Shown: positions 40,781 to 50,000 of the stretch, piece after piece
Numbering within the stretch: the stretch's first letter is position 1
Layout of the letters: each line of letters begins with the position of its first letter
Origin: Streptomyces shenzhenensis
GTDB lineage: Bacteria > Actinomycetota > Actinomycetes > Streptomycetales > Streptomycetaceae
Assembly: GCF_021462265.1 (NCBI RefSeq)
Contig: NZ_JAJONF010000040.1
Location: 21,024-85,023 of the forward strand
Direction: 5' to 3'
Length of the DNA stretch: 64,000 nt
Notes under the pieces: model-generated
Databases searched by the model: none
Told to the model about the DNA's origin: nothing
Seen by the model: the letters and a program-made list of their open reading frames with translations, nothing else
Made by a program: the position numbers and the translations under genes

Positions 40781-43700
40781 ATGCGCTGTGTGTCGCCACA
40801 CGAACTGCGCATGTCTGTGCTCGGTGAGGTCGGGGCCGCGTTCCGCACCCGGCCGCTGGAGCTGGGCGGACGACGGCAACGGGCCGTGCTCGCCCTGCTG
40901 GTCGTCGCCCGGGGCTCGGTCGTCACCCGGGACCGGCTCGTCGAAGGGGTCTGGGGCGGCACGCCGCCGCGCCGCGCCACCGCCGCACTGCACTCCCATG
41001 TCTCCCATCTGAGGCGCTGCCTGGAGCCGGAGCGGGCGGCGAGGGCGCGCGGGAGCGTCATCGTCAGCGAGGGAGCGGGGTACGCGCTGCGGCTGGCGGC
41101 CGACGCGGTGGACGCCTGGCGGTTCGAGGAGGCGGTGCGGTCCGCCGCGGAGCACGCCGACGAGGGCCGGCCGTCGAAGGCCGTGGCCGTCCTGGAGTCC
41201 GGGCTCGCGCTGTGGCGGGGCCCGGCCTACGCGGAGTACGCCGCCGAACCCTGGGCCCACCGGGAGTCCGCCCGCCTCGCCGAACTGCGCGAGCTCGCCC
41301 GCGAACAGCTGCTCGCGGCCCGCCTCGCCCGGGGCGAGGACGCCGTCCTCGTACCCGAACTCGACTCCCTGGTCTGCGAGGACCCGCTCCGCGAAGAACG
41401 CTGGCGTCTGTTCGCCCTGGCCCTCTACCGGGCCCATCGCCAGGCCGACGCGCTGGACGCGCTCCGCCGCGCGAGGCCCCTGCTGTCCGCCGGCTCCGGC
41501 CCCGTCCGGGGGGCCGCCCTGCGTGATCTGGAGGCCGCGATCCTGGCCCAGGACCCCGCCCTCGACGCCCCTGCCCGCCGGGGGCCGCACCCCGCCCCTG
41601 CGCCTGCGCCTGCGCCTGCGCGAGCGTCCGCCGTCCCCGGAGCGGAACCCTCAGGCCCCGCAAGCCCCGGCGGACCTGCAAGCCCCGGCGGACCCGCGAG
41701 CCCCGCCGAACCCCGCGGACCGGCGGGGCCGGTGTCCCGCCCCGCCCCGCGGGCCGATGTGCTCGTGGACCGCGGCCCCCAGCTCGCCGAGCTGCGCGAC
41801 AGCCTGCGCTCGGCCCTGGACGGCAGGCCCCGCGTGGTGCTCATCGAGGGTCCGGCCGGCATCGGCAAGAGCCGCCTGCTGGGTGAGGTTGCCGAGCTGG
41901 CGGCCGGCGAACGGGTGACCGTCCTGACCGCGACGGGCAGCCGGCGGGAGAAGGACTACGGCTACGGGGCCGTACGCCAGTTGTTCGAGCGGGTGGTGCG
42001 CGACCGCGAGGAGTCCCTGCTGACCGGGGCCGCCGTCGCGGCGGGTGCGGTCTTCGGGACGGTGCGCGGGCCGCAGCCGCAGAGTTTCGCGGTGCTGAAC
42101 GGGCTGTACGAGCTGACCCGGAAGCTGGTGCGGACGGCGGGACCGCTGGTGCTGGCCGTGGACGACCTCCAGTGGTGCGACAGCGGCTCGGTGCGGTACC
42201 TGGCGTATCTGGCGGGCCGGCTGGAAGGCCTGCCGGTGCTCATCGCCGTCACCCTGCGCACCGGGGAGCCGTCGCAGGGCGAGGAGTTGCCCGAGGCGTT
42301 GACGACGGACCCCTCGGTGGTGCGGATCAGGCCCACCCCGCTGACGGCGGGCGGGGTCGCCGGTCTCGTACGCCGGACGCTCGGCGAGGAGCCGCAGGAG
42401 GAGTTCACGGCGGCCTGCCATCGCGCCACGGCCGGGAACCCGCTGCTGCTGCGCCAGTTGCTGCGGGCGCTGCACGCGCGCGGGACCCGGCCCGACGCCG
42501 CGCACAGCGGCGAGGTCGCACAGGCCGGGTCGCGGGCGGTGTCCGGGCTGGTGCTGGGCCGGATGGCGCTGCTGCCCGCGGAAGCGCGGGAGGCGGCGCA
42601 GGCCGTGGCCGTGCTCGGGGACGGGGCGGCCACGCTCCCCGAGGTGGCGGCGCTCATGGCGCGGCCGGAGGCGGATGCGGCGCGGGCGATCGTGCCGCTC
42701 GTACAGGCCGAGATCCTGCGCGAGGGCCACCCGTACGCCTTTGTGCACCCCCTCGTCGGGGATGCCGTCTACCGCGAACTGCCCACTGGAGAGCGGCAGT
42801 TGCGCCATGAACGGGCGGCCCGTGCGCTGTCCGCCGCCGGCGCGCCGCCCGAGCGTACGGCGGCCCAGCTGCTGCTCGCCCCGCACCGGGGCGACCCGGA
42901 CGTGGTGGACATCCTCTGCGCGGCGGCCCGGGAGGCCGCGGGCCGGGGCGCCCCCGACGCCGCCGCCACGTACCTCACCCGCGGGCTCGACGAACCGCCC
43001 GCCCCCGAACGCCGCCCCGGGATACTGCTCGACCTCGGGCGCGCCGAGACGCTCGGCAACGGACCGGCCGCCGTGGAGCACCTGCGCCAGGCGTACGACA
43101 CCCTGGCCGACCCGCGTCGCAGGGCGGCCGCCGCCCTGCTGCTCGCCCGGATCCTGGTCTTCGCCGGCGGCCATGGCCAGGCGACCGAGTTCGCCCGGCG
43201 CGCGGCGGCGGAGCTGCCCGCCGGGCTGAGCGACGAACGGCAGGGGCTGCTGGCGCTGGAGCGCATCAGCGGGTTCATGCACGGCCTGGACCAGAAGCTG
43301 TGGCGGACCGTCGAGGACCCGGTCGTCGAGGGCGAGGGGCCCGGCGCCCGGATGCTCGCCGCCAACCTCGCCCGGGAGGCGGCCTCGGACGGCAGCGACC
43401 GGCCCCGGGCCGTCGCGCTCGCCCGCTTCGCCGTCGCCGACGGCGTGCTTCAGGCGGCCGGCGAGGAGATGCTCTGGTACACCGCCGGCATCGTGCTGCA
43501 CCTCGCCGACGAGGAGGTCGGCGAGCTCTGGGACGCCGCGGTGGCCCGCGCCGTGGAGCGCGGCTCGCTGTTCTCCGTGCTCGCCACGCACCTGTGGCGC
43601 GGCTTCACCCAGTGGCACCACGGAGACCTGCACGCGGCACGGCGGTCGCTGGAGACCGCGGTCGGGCAGTCGGAGACCTGGGGCCTCGCCCCGGGCGCCC

Positions 43701-44350
43701 CCCAGGGCCGTACCTTCCTGACCGCCGTCCTGCTGGACCTGGGCGACACCGCAGGGGCTCGCGCCTGCCTGGAGCGGATGCGCGGCTGGATCCGGGGCGC
43801 GGAGGGCCGGCGGCTGCTCGGGGAGAGCGAGGCGCGGGTGCTGAACGCGGAGGAGCGGTACGAGGAGGCGCTGGCCGCCCTCGACGACATACGGCACCTC
43901 CAGCCCGCGGTGGCCAACCCCGCGTGGTGGCCCTGGTCGCTGCTGCGGGTGCGGGCGCTCGCGGGCGCCGGCCGGCGGACCGAGGCGCTGGCCCTGGCCG
44001 GGGAGCAGTTGGCGGTCGCCCGCGGGTGGGGGGCGCCCTGCACGGTGGGGCGGGTGCTGCGGGTCGTCGGACAGCTGCGCGGGCCCGAGGGCGAGCCCGA
44101 ACTCCGTGCGGCGGTCGCCCTGCTGGCGCCCGGTCCGGCGCGGCTGGAGTACGCCCGCGCGCTGTACGCGCTCGCCGGGCACGCGCCCCGGGAAGAGGCC
44201 GACGCCCTGCTGAGCCGGGGACGGTCCGTCGCGCGGGAGTGCGGTGCGGCGGGCCTGGTGGCCGCCATGGCCGCCGCGGACGCCGCGGACGCCAAAGATG
44301 CCACGGACGCCACGGACGGCACGGCGGCGACCGGAAGCAGCCCCGGGTGA
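40781..44350 (+). CDS. AfsR/SARP-like ATPase regulator 1
   Basis: A 1189-residue regulator. Residues ~10-90 form a winged-helix OmpR-like DNA-binding domain, and ~95-245 a BTAD domain (L-E-S-G-L-A-L-W-R-G-P-A-Y, then L-R-E-E-R-W-R-L-F). A Pro/Ala-rich linker with P-A-S-P-G-G repeats follows at ~265-325. The STAND-type ATPase has Walker A G-P-A-G-I-G-K-S and Walker B V-L-A-V-D-D-L-Q-W. A long helical repeat region fills the C-terminus. It lacks a LuxR helix-turn-helix end. ATG 40781 is preferred; ATG 40811 is an alternative. SARP regulators switch on antibiotic clusters, but none is visible here. A paralogue faces it at 47047-50940. Confidence 0.88.
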   Translation: MRCVSPHELRMSVLGEVGAAFRTRPLELGGRRQRAVLALLVVARGSVVTRDRLVEGVWGGTPPRRATAALHSHVSHLRRCLEPERAARARGSVIVSEGAGYALRLAADAVDAWRFEEAVRSAAEHADEGRPSKAVAVLESGLALWRGPAYAEYAAEPWAHRESARLAELRELAREQLLAARLARGEDAVLVPELDSLVCEDPLREERWRLFALALYRAHRQADALDALRRARPLLSAGSGPVRGAALRDLEAAILAQDPALDAPARRGPHPAPAPAPAPARASAVPGAEPSGPASPGGPASPGGPASPAEPRGPAGPVSRPAPRADVLVDRGPQLAELRDSLRSALDGRPRVVLIEGPAGIGKSRLLGEVAELAAGERVTVLTATGSRREKDYGYGAVRQLFERVVRDREESLLTGAAVAAGAVFGTVRGPQPQSFAVLNGLYELTRKLVRTAGPLVLAVDDLQWCDSGSVRYLAYLAGRLEGLPVLIAVTLRTGEPSQGEELPEALTTDPSVVRIRPTPLTAGGVAGLVRRTLGEEPQEEFTAACHRATAGNPLLLRQLLRALHARGTRPDAAHSGEVAQAGSRAVSGLVLGRMALLPAEAREAAQAVAVLGDGAATLPEVAALMARPEADAARAIVPLVQAEILREGHPYAFVHPLVGDAVYRELPTGERQLRHERAARALSAAGAPPERTAAQLLLAPHRGDPDVVDILCAAAREAAGRGAPDAAATYLTRGLDEPPAPERRPGILLDLGRAETLGNGPAAVEHLRQAYDTLADPRRRAAAALLLARILVFAGGHGQATEFARRAAAELPAGLSDERQGLLALERISGFMHGLDQKLWRTVEDPVVEGEGPGARMLAANLAREAASDGSDRPRAVALARFAVADGVLQAAGEEMLWYTAGIVLHLADEEVGELWDAAVARAVERGSLFSVLATHLWRGFTQWHHGDLHAARRSLETAVGQSETWGLAPGAPQGRTFLTAVLLDLGDTAGARACLERMRGWIRGAEGRRLLGESEARVLNAEERYEEALAALDDIRHLQPAVANPAWWPWSLLRVRALAGAGRRTEALALAGEQLAVARGWGAPCTVGRVLRVVGQLRGPEGEPELRAAVALLAPGPARLEYARALYALAGHAPREEADALLSRGRSVARECGAAGLVAAMAAADAADAKDATDATDGTAATGSSPG

Positions 44351-44359
44351 AGCCGGTGC

Positions 44360-45061
44360 TCAGGAGCAGGCGTACGTGAAAGCGGCCGAGGCCGTCACCG
44401 GGTCCGGCGACAGCACTTCAAGCGTGGCGGTGGCCTTCATGGTGCCGTGGCCGTCGAAGCTCCAGCGCAGGACGACCTCGGAGCTCCGGACGTTCTCGCC
44501 GACCTCCTGGTGGAGGACGGCGGAGGCCGTGCCGTCACTGCGCTTCCAGCGGTAGTCGACGGTGCCGGGGTTGCCGTCGGTCCTGAGGACGCCGGTGACG
44601 ATGACCGTCCTCGCACAGCGGCCGGCCTCGGGCGCGGTGACCGTGGCGCCCACCACGTGCAGCGGTGACCGGGCCGCCGCGCAGGAGCGCATGCCCAGTA
44701 CGACGGCCACGACGACGGCGACCACCACCAGCAGGGACGGCAGCTCGCGCCGCCACCACGGCCGACGGCGGCGGGCGGGCACCCCCGACGGGCCGTCCGG
44801 GGTGAGCGTGCCCCGCCAGATCTCCGTCGCCCGGTCGTCGGCCGTGCCGGACGCACCGGGCACCCCGGGCCCGAACCGGGTTTCCCCTTCGGCCGCTCCC
44901 GCTTCCGTTCCCGTTCCCGCCGCCGAAGACGGTGGCGGGAGGTGAAGCGTCGCGGCCGGTTCCGCCGGCGGGAGGGTGACGGTGAGATCGGGGTCGTCGG
45001 AGCGCGACGCCGGATCGGTACGGACGAACCGCAGTCGCGGGTCCTCGGGAGGTGTGCTCAT
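44360..45061 (-). CDS. Membrane protein coupled to Ser/Thr kinase
   Basis: A 233-residue protein whose ATG overlaps the kinase stop (ATGA). A disordered cytoplasmic part (~110 residues, with many Thr and Ser) precedes one transmembrane helix (L-P-S-L-L-V-V-V-A-V-V-V-A-V-V-L-G). An outer domain of ~110 residues has two Cys (G-R-C-A-R-T-V and F-T-Y-A-C-S) and a beta-sandwich-like pattern. The outer domain resembles that at the end of the kinase, so the two proteins may assemble. The cytoplasmic Thr/Ser-rich part is a plausible kinase substrate. This is inference. Confidence 0.72.
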   Translation of the reverse strand: MSTPPEDPRLRFVRTDPASRSDDPDLTVTLPPAEPAATLHLPPPSSAAGTGTEAGAAEGETRFGPGVPGASGTADDRATEIWRGTLTPDGPSGVPARRRRPWWRRELPSLLVVVAVVVAVVLGMRSCAAARSPLHVVGATVTAPEAGRCARTVIVTGVLRTDGNPGTVDYRWKRSDGTASAVLHQEVGENVRSSEVVLRWSFDGHGTMKATATLEVLSPDPVTASAAFTYACS

Positions 45062-46884
45062 CGGGGCGGGTCGCAATCGACGGGTGCCGCGGTGGACTGG
45101 AAGGAGCCGTTGCCCGAGTCGGCGGCCGGGTCGGTGGTGACCCTGACACCGAGGTAGGCGTAGCGCGTCGGGACGGCGAAGGCGTGGGTGTAGCGGCCCG
45201 AGATCTGCGTCTTCCCCTTGGGCAGCGCGACCGGGTCGGTGGCCACGACGCTCCCGACCGCGCCGGCCGAGTCGCTGACGTACCAGCTGAGGTAGAGCGT
45301 GCCGTCGGCGGCGCCGTCCGTCGTCACACTGACGGAAGCCACGATGGTGCAGGTGGCCGACGTCGGGCCGACCACGTTGATCTGTGCGGACTTCACATCG
45401 AGGGCGGGCGCGGGCGGTGCGGAGGTGCTGCCGCCGCCCGTGGAGCCGCCGCCCGTCGTCGTGCCACCGGTCGTCGTCGTACCACCGCCCGTCGTCGTAC
45501 CACCGCCCGTGGTGGTCGTACCGCCGCCGGAGGTGCTGCCGCCGGTGGTTCCCGTGCCGCCCGCGGCCGTACCCCCGCCGCTCGTGGTCGTGCCTCCCGC
45601 GCCGGACGATCCGCCGCCCGTGCCGCCCGCTCCACCGGACGCGGACCCGGGCGAGGCACTGCCGTCCCCGGACGCCGACGCGGAGGGCGACGCGCTCTTC
45701 GAGGCCGACGGGGAACCGTCCGACGCCGAGGGGTCCCCGCCGGGAGAGCCGGCCGACCCGCTCGGAGCGGTCCCGTCGGCGGATCCGTCCGGCCCCGGAC
45801 CGGACCCGGCCCCGTTCACCTTGTGGTGCCCGGCACCCGCGCCCGTGGCGACCGCCGTCGCCGCGAGGCCGCCGATCACCAGCACCGCCCCCGCCGTCAG
45901 TCCGGCCAGCATCTTCCTGCTCCGGCCGGGCATCCGGCGGGCGCCCGGCCCGAGGGTGGTCGTGGCCAGGGCCGTCGTACCCGAGGCGGAACCGTCCGCC
46001 GTCGGGAAGGAGAGGAAGAACAGGGCGGCGAGCGCGGCGAGTTCACGCCGGCCGCGCTCCTCCCACTCCTCGCCGTACGCGGCCCCCGCGACGGCTTCGA
46101 GTTCCTCGACGAACGCCGCCGCGCTCTCCGGGCGGTCCTCAGGGGTCTTGGCCAGGCCCCTGCGGATCAGCGGGCGCACCGGCTCGGGAGCCAGCTCGTC
46201 CGGGATCGGCGCCTCGATGTGCTGGACCGCCAGCTCGGCCAGCGTCCGGCCCGGGTAGGGCTTCATTCCGGTCAGGCACTCGAAGAAGGTCGCCGTCGCC
46301 GCGTACACGTCGGTCGCCGGTGCGGACTCACCGCCGGTCCACTGCTCGGGCGCCATGTAGGTCGGGGTGCCGCAGGCTCCTGCGGCCACCCCGCTCGGCA
46401 CCGCGATGCCGAAGTCCACGAGCTTCGAGGAACCGTCGGCGGCGACCAGGACGTTGTCCGGCTTGTAGTCGCGGTGCACGACCCCCACCGCGTGGGCGGC
46501 CGCGAGGCCGAGCAGCGAGCCCTTGAGGACGGCGAGCGCGGCCTCCGGGGTGGTGGCGCCGTGCTCCCGCAGCAGCTTGCGCAGGGGTACGCCGTCCACG
46601 AGTTCCATGACGATGGCGGCGCCGCGCGGGTTCTCGACGTACTCGTACAGCTCCACGACATGGGGCGAGCTGAGCTCGCCCAGCAGCCGGGCCTCGGCGC
46701 GGAACACCTCGCGGAAGGCGGGGTCGTCACAGAGCTTGTCGGCGAGGTACTTGATCGCCACCCGGGCGCCGGTCGTGTCGTGCGTGGCCAGGACCACGCG
46801 CCCGCTGGCCCCGGAACCCAGTTCCTTGTCATGTGTGTAGCCGGAGACCGCCCACTGGTCCCCGGCGCGTGTCGCTTCGCCCAT
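45058..46884 (-). CDS. Membrane Ser/Thr protein kinase
   Basis: A 608-residue PknB-like kinase. The glycine loop is L-G-S-G-A-S-G, the ATP lysine is Lys45 in V-A-I-K-Y-L, the catalytic loop is V-H-R-D-Y-K-P-D-N, and the Mg site is D-F-G-I-A. One transmembrane helix lies near residue ~340 (L-A-G-L-T-A-G-A-V-L-V-I-G-G-L). The outer part has a long Gly/Ser/Thr linker (about residues 430-500), then an Ig-like domain of ~115 residues with two Cys. It lacks PASTA repeats. The start at 46884 fits the domain. It is coupled to the next membrane protein and lies between two AfsR-like regulators, which are known kinase targets. Confidence 0.9.
   Translation of the reverse strand: MGEATRAGDQWAVSGYTHDKELGSGASGRVVLATHDTTGARVAIKYLADKLCDDPAFREVFRAEARLLGELSSPHVVELYEYVENPRGAAIVMELVDGVPLRKLLREHGATTPEAALAVLKGSLLGLAAAHAVGVVHRDYKPDNVLVAADGSSKLVDFGIAVPSGVAAGACGTPTYMAPEQWTGGESAPATDVYAATATFFECLTGMKPYPGRTLAELAVQHIEAPIPDELAPEPVRPLIRRGLAKTPEDRPESAAAFVEELEAVAGAAYGEEWEERGRRELAALAALFFLSFPTADGSASGTTALATTTLGPGARRMPGRSRKMLAGLTAGAVLVIGGLAATAVATGAGAGHHKVNGAGSGPGPDGSADGTAPSGSAGSPGGDPSASDGSPSASKSASPSASASGDGSASPGSASGGAGGTGGGSSGAGGTTTSGGGTAAGGTGTTGGSTSGGGTTTTGGGTTTGGGTTTTGGTTTGGGSTGGGSTSAPPAPALDVKSAQINVVGPTSATCTIVASVSVTTDGAADGTLYLSWYVSDSAGAVGSVVATDPVALPKGKTQISGRYTHAFAVPTRYAYLGVRVTTDPAADSGNGSFQSTAAPVDCDPPR
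45420..45620 (-). repeat. Gly/Thr-coding microrepeat in kinase linker
   Basis: The DNA is a run of related short units (forms of CCGCCCGTCGTCGTACCACC and shorter) that encode G-G-G-T-T-T-type blocks. It lies in the outer linker of the kinase and is likely to vary in length between strains. Confidence 0.7.
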
Positions 46885-47046
46885 GTCCTTCGCCCCCCGG
46901 CCCGTCCCCCCGGCCGCCCCCGTCAGTTCGTCGCGCGTCTGGTTCGGCCGCGGAACGGATGATGCGCCATCGGTCTTGCGAACCGCTTGCAAGCCGATCG
47001 CAAGTCGGCCGTCGGATTCTCGTCCCGGCGGCGCGTCGTACGCCGG

Positions 47047-50000
47047 TCACGCAGGAGGGAATCGGCGTACGACGCCGTCCTGGGCGGTTTCCCCACCGGC
47101 CAGGGCGTGCAGGGACCGCTGGGCACGCGCGTGTTCGAGGCGGGCCGGGCCGTCGGCCAACAGGGCGAGCGCCTCCCGGAGTTCGGGTCCGCCGTCGGGC
47201 CCGCGCGCCTCGCCGCACAGCCGCAGCACCCGGCCGACGGTGCCGGGCGCGCCCCACCTGCGGGCCATCGACAGCTGTTCCCGCGCCAGCCGTACGGCCC
47301 GGTCCCGCTCACCCAGCCCGGTCAGCGCCCGTACCCGCAGCAGATCCCCGTCCCACCACACCGGGTTCACCACGTCCGGCTGGAGCCGGCGTACGCCGTC
47401 CAGCACGGCCAGCGCCTGTGCGTACCGGCCTTCGGCGATCAGCACCCGCGCCTCGCTCTCCCCGCGCAGCCGCGCCCCCTCGGCGCCCCCGGTCCGCGCC
47501 CTCATCCGCTCCAGACAGGCCCGCGCGCCGGCGATGTCCCCGAGGTCCAGCAGGACCCCGGTCAGGAACGCGCGGCACTGCGGGGCGCCGGGCGTGACCC
47601 CCCACGCGCCGAACTGTTCGAGCGCGGTTTCGAGCGACCGGCGGGCCTGGTGCAACTCGCCGTGCCGCCACTGCGTGAACCCGTTCCACAGGTGCGCCGA
47701 GAGCGTTCCGATCAGCGACCCCCGCTGCCCGGCGTACGTCAGCGTCTCCTCCCACAGCAGCCTGACGTCGTCGTCGGCCAGGTGCAGCACGACGCCCGCC
47801 GTGCACCACGAGAGCACCCTTCCGCTGCGCAGCAGCACCCGGTCCGTGAGCGCGAACCGGGCCGCGGCGACGGCCGCGGCACGGTCGAGCCCCCGCGCGG
47901 TGGCGTCCCTCGCCACCTCGGCGGCGAGCATGCGGGCGCCGGGCCCGTCCCCGACGGGGGGTGGCACCGGGTCGTCCGTGCCGCCGCCGATGGTGTACAG
48001 CCCGTGCGCGAAGGCGCCGAGCCGCGCCAGGGCCAGCAGCCCCTGCCGCTCGTCGGCCGGATCGCCGACCGTACCGTCCGCGGCTGCCTGCCCGACGGTC
48101 TGCGCGGTGGCCTGCCCGGCGGCCTGCGCGGTGGCATGCCCGGCGACCTGACCGACGGACTGCGCGGCGGTCTCCCCCGCGACCTGCCCGGTGGGCAGTT
48201 CCGCGGCCGCCCGGGTCGCGAACTCGGCCGCCTCGCCGGGCCTGCCGGTGTAGACCAGGGTCTGCGCGAGCAGGCACGCCGCGCCGCCGCGCGGGGGTGA
48301 CGACGTCTCGTACGCCTCCCGCAGGTGACGGGCCGCCGCAGGCCCGTCGACGAGTGCTTCGGCCCGCCCCAGTTCCAGGAGCACCGCGGGCCGGACGTCC
48401 GGCGTGGGCGGCTCCAGCAGCGCGCGGTTGAGCAGGGTGGCGGCCGTGTCGTGCGCGCCGCGGGCGGCCGCGCGGGCCGCGGCGGTGCGCAGGACGCCGA
48501 CCGCCCAGGGCTCGCCCCGGCAGGGGGCCAGGAGCAGATGCCCGGCGGTCCGCTCCGGAGCCGTACCGGCACGGTCGAGGAGCCTTGCCGCCCTTTCGTG
48601 CAGGGCCGGACGCTCCCGCGGCGACAGCATCCGCAGCACGGCCTCGCCGGCCAGGGGATGGACGAAGGCCAACGGGTACTGGTCACGGACCACTTCCGCC
48701 CGTACGAGGGCCGCCGTCGCGGTGGCCACGTCCTGCTCGGGCAGGTCCGTGAAGGCGGCGACCGCCGGCAGCGAGGCCCCGCCTTCCCCGCTGCCGCCGT
48801 CAGCGCTGCCGCCGTCGAGAACCGCGACCGCCCGTACGACGGCCGTGGCGGCGGGCGGCAGCCGGTCCAGCACGGTGAGCACGAGGTCGGAAACGGCACG
48901 GACACCCGACTCCGCCACGGCGACGGCGGGGTCGGCCCCCGCCCTCGCCGTCGCCGTGGTCTCCAGGGCCCCGAGGACGTCTGTCAGCAGCAGCGGCAGA
49001 CCGGCCGACACCCGGTGGCAGGCACGTTCGACCTCCTCGTCCGCCGTGCCGCCGGGCAGCCGGCGTACCAGCCGGGCGACGCCCGCCGCGCTCAACGGCT
49101 CGGGCCGGACGTGCACCACCGTCGGGTCCTGCGCGAGGTCGGCGAGCACCCGCTCGCTCTCGCGCCGGGCAGGAGGCTCCCCGGCGCGCAGCGCGGTGAC
49201 GACGAGGACCGGCAGGTTCTGGATACGCGGCAGGAGATGGGCCAGGAAACGCAGGGATGCCGTGTCGCACGCCTGGAGGTCGTCCACGAGGAGGAGCAGG
49301 GGCCGCCGTGCCGGGTGGTCGTCGGTGACCAGGCGCTCGACGATCCGGTAGAGCCCGTGCAGGACGTCGAAACCGTCGGGCCGGTCGGCGATCCGCCCGT
49401 CCAACACCGGCATGCTCCCGGCCGTGGCCGGCAGCATGCCGTCGTACTCGGCGACCACCACGTCGAGCAACCGGCGTACGACGTCGTGGGCCTCGCGCGG
49501 GCGGCCTCCCTGGGAACCTCGCACGTCACCGCCCTGCGCACCGTGCAACTCACCGGCTTGCCCACCGGCTTGCCCACCGCCCTGCTCACCGGCTTGCTCA
49601 CCACCCTGCGCACCGTGCCGCTCACCGGCTTGCTCCCCGTACCGCTCACCACCCTGCGCACCGTGCCACGCACCGCCCTGCCCACCGGTTTGCTCGCCGC
49701 CCTGCTCCCCGTACCGCTCACCGGCTTCCTCCCCGTACCGCTCACCACCCTGCTCACCGTGCCACGCACCGCCCTGCCCACCCGGCCCCTCACCGCCCCG
49801 CCCACCCGGCCACCCGCCGCCCCGCTCTCGCCGCGCGGACCCCGGTGCCGCCTCCGCGCGGGTCTCCGGACCGCCGCCGACGTCCAGCACCCGAACCCCC
49901 CACTCCCTGCCCAGCCGCCCCGCCTCCGCCAGCAGTGCGCTCCGGCCGATCCCTGCCGGACCCTGGACACACACCAGCCCGCCGTGGCCCGCGACCGTGT

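Noticed and set aside
39587..41590. Minus-strand frame with Ser/Arg repeats opposite the repeat protein
   Set aside because: Start, ribosome-binding site and codon bias favour the plus strand; the minus product is Ser/Arg-rich in the manner of antisense frames.
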